Source of the DNA: Delphinapterus leucas
Taxonomy: Eukaryota; Chordata; Mammalia; Artiodactyla; Monodontidae
Direction: 5' to 3'
Length of the DNA: 64,000 nucleotides
Assembly (NCBI RefSeq): GCF_002288925.2
Contig: NW_022098000.1
Coordinates: 21,427,205-21,491,204 of the forward strand
Part shown: positions 56,065 through 64,000 of the stretch, one piece after another
Position numbering within the stretch: position 1 is the first letter of the stretch
Layout: each line of letters opens with the position of its first letter
Program-made: the position numbers and the translations under genes
The notes under the pieces: generated by a model
The model's input: the letters and a program-made list of their open reading frames with translations, nothing else
Database searches by the model: none
What the model was told of the DNA's origin: nothing

Positions 56065-56875
56065 GGGGTACTATCATTAGGGAAATGTAGATCAAAACCG
56101 CAATGAGATACCATCTCAAACCCATGAGAATGGCCACAATTTAAAACAAAAATAACCAAACAAACAAAAAACAGAAAATAACAAGTGTTGACGAGGGTGT
56201 GGACAAATTGGAACCTTTGTGCATTGTTTGTGAAAATGTAAAATGGTACAGTCACTATCAGAAACAGCATGATGATTCCTTAGAAAACTAAAACTTAGTT
56301 TAGTTTTAAGATTCCTTAGAAAACTAAAAATAGAACTACCTGATGGTCCAGCAATCCTACTTCTGGATACAGACTGGAAAGAACTGGAAGCAGGATCTTG
56401 ATGAAATATCTGTACACCCATGTTCATAGCACTATTCACAACAGCCAAAGGTAGAAACTATCAACAGATGAATGGAAAGACAAAATGTGGTCTATACGTA
56501 CAACAGAACATTATTCAGCCTTAAAAAGGAAGGAAATCCTGTCACATGCTACACAGAGATGAACCTAAAGGACATAACGCTAAGGGAAATAAGCCGTCAC
56601 CAAAAGACGAATACTGTATGATTCCATCACAGGAGCTTCCCAGAGGAGGAAAATTCACAGAGACAGAAAGAACGGTGGTTGGCAGGGGCTGGGGGCAGGG
56701 AGGATGGGGAGTTGCTGTTTAACGGATACAAAGTCTTGGTCTTGCAATGAAGAGCTCTGGAGATTGCACAACAGCGTGAATGTACTTAACGCTACTGAAC
56801 CGCACACTCAGAGATGATTAAGATGGTCCATTTCACGGTATGTGTATTTCACTATAATTAAAAAAAAACACCAGG
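56065..56875 (+). repeat. Second, older LINE-1 3' fragment
   Basis: Different, more diverged L1 3' text ('tagatcaaaaccgcaatgag', 'ggttggcaggggctgggggc', 'aagatggtccatttcacggt') ending in an A-rich tail near 56870. The earlier L1 segment adjoins it. Confidence 0.8.
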
Positions 56876-59290
56876 CCAGGTGTGATCAGTGCTGTGCCCT
56901 GGCAGGAAATGAGGAGGGGCAGGGCCCTGGGGAGGAAGGGTCACTGAACGCAGGCCAGAGAGCTGGTGAGGCTGGAGTGGTCTGGGCGGAGGCATCCGGG
57001 GAAGGTCCTGCTGGACAGAGGATTGGCATGACCTGCAGAGCAGGGGTGGGCAAGCCACGCCACGGGGGGCTCCCCCGACGGGTCGTGGTAAGTCACGCTT
57101 CCAACGGCAAGGGAAGGTTCTGGAGGACTGAGTCACAGACGCGCTCTTCCTGCCAGGTGGATGGGCTGGGGGGCCGGAATGGGGCCGGGAGGGCAGTCAG
57201 GAGGCACTCACAGGAGCCCAGGCTGGGGGGCGGGAGCGCCCTGCACTCAGATGGCAGCAGTGTGGTGGAGAAGACAAGTTGGGAGAGGTGTGGGTGATGG
57301 AACCGAAAGGACCAGCTGGCAGACTGGCCGTGGAGAAAGACCCTAAAGTTCCCTCTGGCATCTGTCTGCCCTCTGTAGCCCCCGTGCTTTCAGAATGCTT
57401 CAGCGTGCTGTCTCATTTGATCCCTGTAACCACCCACGGTGCGGGCAGAGGGGATGAAAAAACAGGGTTCACAGGGTAAAGGGACAGGGGCCATTTCTCA
57501 GATCTCCCAGTGTCCGGTGGCCCAGCCCCGCCCCCAAAGCCACCTCACATCCCCCGCCCCCTGCTGGTAAGAAGCTGCTGCTTTGATCTCTCTCCCTACA
57601 CCAGAACAAGCAGCATGGTATCCAGATACTCACAAGCTGTGCTCTGATTCATGCAGATTACCTCTACTGCTTGCCCCTTGTCTGCTGCCTTCCTGCTTTT
57701 CAACAGGGCAGGAAAGTAGATTGGTTTGGCCCCTTCTGCTTGCCACAGAGCTGTGGAGGTTGAAACTTTGTGTTTTTCCAAGAGGCTATAAACAAATGGA
57801 TATTTTGGGGGTTTTTTTCTTTTTAAATTTTTGGCTGCTAATTCTTATAAAAATCCTCTCACTCCCCAAGTTAGAGCTCTGACCCTTTAAGCAGTGCCCC
57901 TATCCTGCATGAGCTCTCAAAAAGAACGGCGATGGTCTGGCAGTGAGCGACTGTGATTTTTTAGAAGAGTATGTTTCAGCACATCTCTGAGCTCTTAGAC
58001 CAGAGAAGCAATTCTGGCCCTGAGTCACAGCAAAACGCCCACAGGGACCAGGTGGGGAATGCAAGGAGCAAAGTGGTCCGTGTGTCTTAAGATAAATCCT
58101 TTCAGCACAGAGGCCGCAGCACTAAACAGGGAGCGGTCTTCAGTGCCACAATATGCTCCCCACTGTTTTTCCTTAGCTCTAGGGCCCTCTTGGTCTGTCT
58201 TCCACATTTCCACTTTGAGAGAGAAACAAGTTTAAGATCCACTTCCATTTCAACCTTACTTAAAGAAAAACAACAATTCAAACTGGGATACACGGTGGCT
58301 GCCAGGCAGTCTTAATGTCGGGAAGACATTAGAGAGGAGTGGAGACTGTGGCAAAGTGCAGAGTGCATGTCCCAAGGGGTGAAGGAAGGAGTGGGGAAGG
58401 CGCTGGGAAGGGCGTGGCCCCATATTTCAAAAGCAAAGAGAGAAATCCCTACGTGAATCATCTGATTTTAAAATGCCGGTGACTAATTCCAAAATTGTAA
58501 AAACACTTTATGGGCCAACACCAAACTGGCTAAGGAAAATACACAAGCCAACTCTGACCACAGGCCACCAATTTGCAATCCCTAGCCCAGATGACCCCTG
58601 ACACCTCCCAACACCCAGTGAGCCCTCTTTCCTATGCAACACCATGGAGTAGGTCAGTATATTCCCCCGAAGGGTTAACCTCACCCTGGAAGGAGCACCT
58701 TCAATAACGACCCACCCTCTGTGGATGTTATCCTGTCTTCATTCAAAAGTGACACTTGCTTTGTTTATCTCTGATCAAAGTTTAAAAAGAGAGTCAACGT
58801 GATCAATAAGGGCCTGGCTGTCCTGACAACCTCAGGTGGAGCTGGCCCTTTAGGAGCAGCGCTCTTACTGGCCTCCTGTTTTGTTTCCTATGACTAATAG
58901 ACATTTTCTTGTTTCCCCTGGTGTCACCTGTAAGCAGCTTCTCCCGCATGCCTTCACAGGTCCCGTCTTGTCCGGATACAGCTGTGCAATCTCTGACCTC
59001 CTCCCCGGGACCTCAGCTGGCCCGTGGCCACCTGTGGCTGACGCTCCATCTGCTCTTTACATCCCCTTAAAGTCTGGTCACCTGCCAACGAGGCTTCTGC
59101 CTTTGTCCGAAAACCTGGTGGCTTAAAGAGCATCACTGCACAACGTGGATGCCTCCTTTCTCTCCCGGCTTTCTTCCTAAGCCCTGCAAACCTGGATTTG
59201 TAAAAGTTACTTTCTATTGGTTTTTGTGCTTTTGGCCAACTCTGTTTTCCCATTATTTTGAATCTTTTACAATATATATAAATCCAGAAC
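56876..59290 (-). other. TRAM2: TRAM2 intron 2, unannotated
   Basis: No young repeat, exon or RNA gene seen. A diverged L2-like patch may lie near 58900-59110. Confidence 0.4.
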
Positions 59291-59544
59291 TTAGGTATGA
59301 AAAAATACCATAAGCAAAATCAAAAGGCAAGTGATGACCAAGGGGAAAATGTTTACAATTTGGATCATAAACAAAGGCTAATCTTGCTAATGTATGAAGA
59401 GCACCTAGAACCTAAGCATGAAAAGATAACAAACGCAACAGAAGAATGGGCAAAGGGTATGAACGGACAGTTCACAGAGAAAAGAAACACAGATGGCCCT
59501 TATACATTTAAAAGGATGCTCAACCTCACACAGAAGAGAAATGA

Positions 59545-59982
59545 AGGGACTTCCCTGGTGGTCCAGTGGTAAAGAATCCACCTTCCAATGCAGGGGACGG
59601 GGGTTCGATATCTGGTCCGGGAACTAAGATCCCACATGCAACGGAGCAACTAAGCTCGCACGCCACAACTACTGAGCCCGCACGCCTCAACTAGAGAGCC
59701 TGCATACCTCAACCTACAGAGCCCACATGCTCTGGAGCCCACGTGCCACAACTACAGAACCCATGAGCTCTGGAGCCCACGCGCTGCAACTAGAGAGAGA
59801 AAACCCACACAACACAACTAGAGAGAAGCCTACATGCCGCAACGAAGAGCCCATGTGCTGCAACGAAAGATTCCACATACCACAATGAAAGACACCACAT
59901 GCCGCAATGAAGATCCCACGTGCCACAACTAAGACCCAATGCAGCCAAAAATAATAAACAAACAAATAAATAAATATTTTTA
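59545..59982 (+). repeat. Long CHR-type SINE with expanded interior
   Basis: An unusually long copy (~440 bp against ~300). The extra length is tandemly repeated units of the 'cacaactagagagaaa' and 'catgccgcaacgaagatccc' kind. The head is standard (GGGACTTCCCTGGTGGTCC). Confidence 0.88.
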
Positions 59983-60600
59983 AAAAATATGCCAGACTTC
60001 CCTGGTGGCACAGTGGGGGTAAGCTGGGATGAAGTGAGAGAGTGGCATGGACATATATACACTACCAAATGTAAAATCAATAGCTAGTGGGAAGCAGCCA
60101 CATAGCACAGGGAGATCATCTCGGTGCTTTGTGACCACCTAGAGGGGTGGGATAGGGAGGGTGGGAGGGAGACGCAAGAGGGAACAGATATGGGGATATA
60201 TGTATATGTATGGCTGATTCACTTTGTTATAAAGCAGAAACTAACACACCAGTGTAGAGCAATTATACTCCAATAAAGATGTTTTAAAAAAAAAAAAAGA
60301 ATCCACCTGCCCGTGCAGGGGACACAGATTCCAGCCCTGGTCCAGGAAGATCCCACATGCTGCGGAGCAACTAAGCCCGTGCACCACAACTACTGAGCCT
60401 GCGCTCTAGAGCCCACACGCCTCAACTAGAGAGCCTGCGTACCTCAAACTACAGAGCCCACGCGCTATGGAGCCTGCGCACCACAACTAGAGAGAGAAAA
60501 CCCACACACCACAACTAGAGAGAAACCTGTGTGCCGCAACTAAGACCCGAGGCAGCCAAAAATAATAAATAATAAAATAAATATTAAAAAAAAATATGCC
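59983..60600 (+). repeat. CHR-type SINE split by a LINE-1 tail
   Basis: Perfect repeats aaaaatatgcc (59983-59993, 60590-60600) bound a SINE whose head (59994 to ~60014) and body (60299-60589) are separated by an L1 3' end. Confidence 0.88.
60016..60298 (+). mobile_element. Severely 5'-truncated young LINE-1
   Basis: About 280 bp of L1 3' UTR with an A-tail ('gtgggaagcagccacatagc', 'gtgctttgtgaccacctaga', 'caataaagatgttttaaaaa'). It is the same family as the full-length L1 at 18847-25255 (compare its 3' UTR at 18860-19090, reverse). No clear target duplication is seen, and 'tta' of the SINE head seems lost at the site. Confidence 0.88.
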
Positions 60601-60915
60601 TGACTTCCCTGGTGGCAGAGTGGTTAAGAATCCTCCTGCCAATGCAGGGGGCGTGGGTTCGAGCCCTGGTCGGGGAAGATCCCACATGCTGTGGAGCAAC
60701 TAAGCCCGTGCACCGCAACTACTGAGCCCACGTGCCACAACTACAGAAGCGCGTGTGCCTAGAGCCCATGCTCCACAACAAGAGAAGCCACCGCAGTGAG
60801 AAGCCCGCGCACCGTGACGAAGAGTAGCCCCTGCTCTCCGCAGCTAGAGAAAGCCCGCGCACAGCAACGAAGACCCAACGCAGCCATAAATAAATAAACA
60901 TAAAAAAAAAAAAGC
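60601..60915 (+). repeat. Third long CHR-type SINE of the train
   Basis: Starts GACTTCCCTGGTGGCAGAG immediately after the duplication of the previous SINE and ends GCAGCCATAAATAAATAAAC plus A's. Confidence 0.92.
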
Positions 60916-61330
60916 CACTCTTCTCAGTAACATTGTTTAAAAAAAAAGAAAAAGAAGAGAAATGAGCTACAACTACAATGAGATACCATGTCATCCCTAT
61001 CAGATTGGCAGCAATCCAAAGCTTGACGCACACTCTTGCTGAGGCTGCGGGGAAACAGGCTCTCTCTCACACTGCTGGTGGGATGCAAAATGGACCACCT
61101 CTTCGGAAGGGCAATTTGGTAATTCCCATCGTGATTACAAACACATCAGCCCTTGGATGTGGCAATTCCACTTCTGGGAATTTATCACACAGCCGTACCT
61201 GCCACGTTCAAAATGACACATGCACAAGGTTGCGCACAGCAGCATGGTTTTTGACAATAAACTGATGGAAACAACCCAAGAAGTTTTCATCTAGGGAGGA
61301 CCGGGTAAACAGACCAGAGTTATAAACACG

Positions 61331-61784
61331 GGGGCTTATAACACACAGTTGTAACAAGCTGTGGCTGTGGACCACAGTGCCAGCCTCTCCGTGGATCCCA
61401 GGGGTGCACACTGCTGCATGTATGTCCACCCCAGGACCAGTGAATCAGAAACTTGGGCATGACCCAGGGATCTGTGCTTAAATTTCCCAGGGGATTCTGA
61501 CACACGTACTGATATAAACAGTGGAGCCATTTTTAAAAATCAGGGAGAAATGAAGGGCAAGAACAGGTAAAACTAAGCAGGAAACGTGACAACAGAAGAG
61601 CGGTTGCTTTGGGAGGGGGTGTTGACTGGAGAGGCGTGAGAAGGTCGGGAGCGCTGTCTCCCCACCTGGTGCGCACAGATGTAAAAATTCATCACACTGT
61701 TCCCTTAAGAATGTGTGTGCTTTACTATTGTATAAACCGCCTAGTCTGTGGTACTTTATCATGGCAGCCCTAGCAAACTAAGAC
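61331..61784 (+). other. TRAM2: Diverged repeats in TRAM2 intron 2
   Basis: About 61430-61515 ('accagtgaatcagaaacttg', 'ttcccaggggattctgacac') looks like an old DNA-transposon relic. About 61725-61785 ('ctagtctgtggtactttatc', 'gcaaactaagaca') looks like the end of an MLT1/MST LTR. Both calls are weak. Confidence 0.45.
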
Positions 61785-61864
61785 ACACACACAGACACAC
61801 ACACACACACACAGACACACACACACACACACACACTCTCCCTCCCTCCCTCCCTCCCTCTCCC
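61783..61864. repeat. Compound microsatellite (CA)n-(CTCC)n
   Basis: About 55 bp of CA repeats with two GA interruptions, followed by a run of CTCC units. It is probably length-variable between individuals. Confidence 0.95.
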
Positions 61865-62771
61865 AGGCTGCCTGGATAATTAAAGAATCTGCAGAGCTAC
61901 CATTTTAACCCCAGACTGCATGATTTGTAATCTATTTTCTCCAGTTTTATAGAAGGTAGGAAGACAAGGATATTTTTATGATGTAAAAATGTAGCAAAAA
62001 ATGAGAGATGTAGCAAAAACGAGAGATACACTAAAGAGAATTTGGAAATAAAAGTGCCCAGCCTCTACGTAGTTTTCCTGATGTACCATTCCTTTTTATA
62101 AGGCTAATATAACCCGGCCTGTGGCCTTCAAGAAAGAAGTATCTCAGTAACTCCTGGTGCCAGGCCCACACTCAGCCCCACGGCTGTTTCTAAGTCTGAG
62201 GCTTCTACTTACAACCAGCCTGGGCAGACAACATGCAGCGCGTGAAGAGCACCTGCGAGGCGGAAGGTGTGAACTTTTTGTTAATTCACTGAGAGCCATA
62301 AAGAGGAAACAGCTCCTCGAGATCACATACCAAAAAATGTCTAAAGTCACAGCCTTTTTTTTTAACTTGGATAAAAATAACATCAACAAGTTCATTGTTA
62401 AATTAAGGACAAAAAATTATTTCAGTTAGAACAACTGAGTAAGAAAAAAACATGATCCTGGCTAGACAGGAGAAGAAAAGATTTGATCAGGAGAAATGGG
62501 AGTGCGGGGGAGGGGAGGCAGCCGTTCAAAGATGCTACCGGCTTGGTCAGCTTCAGGCTGGTTAACAATTAGCCACAGTGACTCAACTCAGTGGTTCTTG
62601 CTTAAACCTCTAGAAGCTCCGCGTGGGATAAATTCTCTGGGCTGTAACAGGGGATTGGACAAAAATCAAGTCTAGGCAGGAAGGGGACACACTTCCGAGG
62701 TGCTGTTACCTGGAGGTGACCTCTTACGGTCCCTCCACTTTCCTGCATGACTGTTACACTTAAATAATAAC
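61865..62771 (-). other. TRAM2: TRAM2 intron 2, unannotated
   Basis: No exon matching the missing TRAM2 exon 2 and no clear repeat. Confidence 0.4.
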
Positions 62772-63344
62772 TGCTATGGTCTGAATGTTTGTGTCCCCTG
62801 CCAAGTTCACATGTTGGAATCCTAACCCCCAAAGATGATGGTATTAGTGGGTGGGGCCTTTGGGGAGGTGTTTATAAACCATAAGCATGGAGCGAGCCCT
62901 CATGCATGGAATTAGTGCCCTTATAAAAGAGCCTCCAGGGCTTCCCTGGTGGCGCAGTGGTTGAGAGTCCGCCTGCCGATGCAGGGGAAACGGGTTCGTG
63001 TCCCGGTCCAGGAAAATCCCACATGCCGCGGAGCAGCTGGGCCCGTGAGCCATGGCCGCTGAGCCTGCGCGTCCGGAGCCTGTGCTCCGCAACAGGAGAG
63101 CCCACAACAGTGAGAGGCCCGCGTACCGCAAAGAAGAAAAAAGAGGCTCCAGAGAGCTCCCTTACCCGCCCACCACGTGAGGACACAGCAAGAAGTCTGT
63201 GACCTGGAAGAGGGTCCTCACCTGACCAGGCTGCACCCTGATCTCAGATGTCCAGCCTCCAGAACTGTGAGAAGTAAATTTCTGTTGTTTATAAGCCACC
63301 CAGTCTGCAGTATTTTGTTATAGCAGCCTGAACAGACTAAGGAA
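62772..63344 (+). mobile_element. Solo MaLR LTR (MLT1-like) split by a SINE
   Basis: Starts TGCTATGGTCTGAATG and ends near 'aacagactaagga'. The interior 'gttggaatcctaacccccaa' and 'cctccagaactgtgagaagt' match the LTR at 18237-18562. The SINE at 62939 interrupts it. Confidence 0.88.
62925..63152 (+). repeat. CHR-2-like SINE with 14-bp duplication in an LTR
   Basis: The SINE body (62939-63138) lies between aaaagagcctccag (62925-62938) and aaaagaggctccag (63139-63152, one mismatch). Its tail is interrupted (AAAGAAGAAAA). Confidence 0.93.
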
Positions 63345-64000
63345 GTTTAATAAGTAGTTTCTGCTTACTGATAAAATAAAAGATCAAGTCCAGGTCTGGC
63401 TATAAGCCCCACTCTTCCTCAGATGCCAACCAATATAATGACGGCAGTGAAGACTCTGGTTTATTTTCTCTTATCCATATAGACAGGACCTTAGGGCCAA
63501 AGGGGATCTTGGCAGCTGTTTGGCCCGAGGGCCCAGGATGGACCCAGATCTCTGCCTTCCTCGTTGGGTCCCCTGGGCCATGTCCACCAGCCCGTTTGGC
63601 AACCCAACCTTCCCACAGCTCCCCTGGGCCCTGGTGCTGCACGGGGTGTGAGGGGCCCAGCCCCTCCTCTGCCCTTACTGCTGTATCCTTGGGAATGTCC
63701 AGCAACTCTCTCCCTTGGTATAAAAGGACAAGGCCAGGCTCTTTGAGTCTCAAGCCTCCTGTAGCTGGACAGACCACAGGTCCGGGTTGGGCAGCTTTCG
63801 GCTGTAATCAAGTCAGGTTTCCTCCTCCGGAGCCCCTGTCGTCCACCTGTCTCTTCCCTTTTTGTCCCCCACAAGCTCATCTTACAAACAGGGTCTTGGT
63901 TTGATATGTGATGCCAATCTTCCGAGTACATGATACAAGCACAAGACAAGACTAACTCCTACCAGCTAGCAAGGGGACAAAACACACTCTGAGCCCTGGA
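63345..64000 (-). other. TRAM2: TRAM2 intron 2, window end
   Basis: No repeat or exon recognised. Possible weak L2-like wording near 63480-63600. Confidence 0.4.

Larger units (their letters stand above)
59297..61330 (+). repeat. Old LINE-1 fragment split by a SINE train
   Basis: L1 text (for example 'atgaagagcacctagaacct' and 'aaaaggatgctcaacctcac') stops at 59544 and resumes at 60953 ('gagataccatgtcatcccta', 'ggatgtggcaattccacttc'). The 13-bp repeat agaagagaaatga marks both edges of the 1.4-kb insert. Confidence 0.85.

Noticed and set aside
59700..59960. Repeated 'cacaactagagagaa' units as a CRISPR-like or satellite array
   Set aside because: Units are irregular, without unique spacers, and belong to an expanded CHR SINE.
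62330..62400. Possible missing TRAM2 exon 2 because of a 'gtcacagcc' match to its expected start
   Set aside because: The following sequence does not code for the expected hydrophobic segment on either strand and lacks splice sites.

Overview
The window is nuclear genomic DNA from a mammal, almost certainly a cetacean. Two things point there. Multi-exon genes with GT/AG introns encode proteins very close to human EFHC1 and TRAM2. The DNA is also littered with tRNA-derived CHR-type SINEs: a ~200 bp form ending in CCGCGTACCGCAAAA and a ~300 bp form ending in GCAGCCAAAAATAAATAAA. These are typical of whales and dolphins, with relatives in hippos and ruminants. There are no bacterial-type operons, CRISPR arrays or integrated viral genes. 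The only retroviral traces are isolated ancient LTRs.

Positions 1-30,365, + strand: the 3' half of EFHC1 (myoclonin 1, a ciliary microtubule protein). Six coding exons (1188-1408, 7142-7282, 10756-10969, 11318-11465, 28528-28738, 30142-30213) give the residues equivalent to human 306/307-640, and every intron phase fits. They correspond to exons 6-11. The first five exons and the promoter lie before the window. Intron 9 is 17 kb, mostly stacked transposons: an old LINE-1 split by a solo MaLR LTR, by a nearly full-length younger LINE-1 (itself split by a SINE), by two more SINEs and a Tigger-like DNA element, with a third SINE near its end.

Positions 30,366-33,405: a short gap between the genes, holding an ERVL LTR, a truncated SINE ending in a perfect hairpin, and a Tigger-type DNA transposon.

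Positions 33,410-64,000, - strand: TRAM2, a multi-pass ER membrane protein of the Sec61 translocon environment. Nine coding exons (3 to 11) lie between 51950 and 38429 and encode the equivalents of human residues 62-370 with no length change. Exons 1-2 lie beyond the window end. The 3' UTR is about 5 kb (distal AATAAA at 33429-33434), with a second AATAAA only ~165 nt past the stop codon. The two genes therefore converge tail to tail, with ~3 kb between their poly(A) sites, as in the human EFHC1-TRAM2 neighbourhood on 6p12.

Positions 51,951-64,000: TRAM2 intron 2, rich in repeats. It includes a MIR broken up by three later insertions and a 1.4 kb train of SINEs plus a LINE-1 tail inside an older LINE-1.

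I saw no sign of a new gene system. The points worth a second look are repeat-gene interactions (a SINE inserted against the EFHC1 exon 7 splice donor, an antisense full-length L1 in EFHC1 intron 9, alternative TRAM2 poly(A) signals) and the nested-insertion order.
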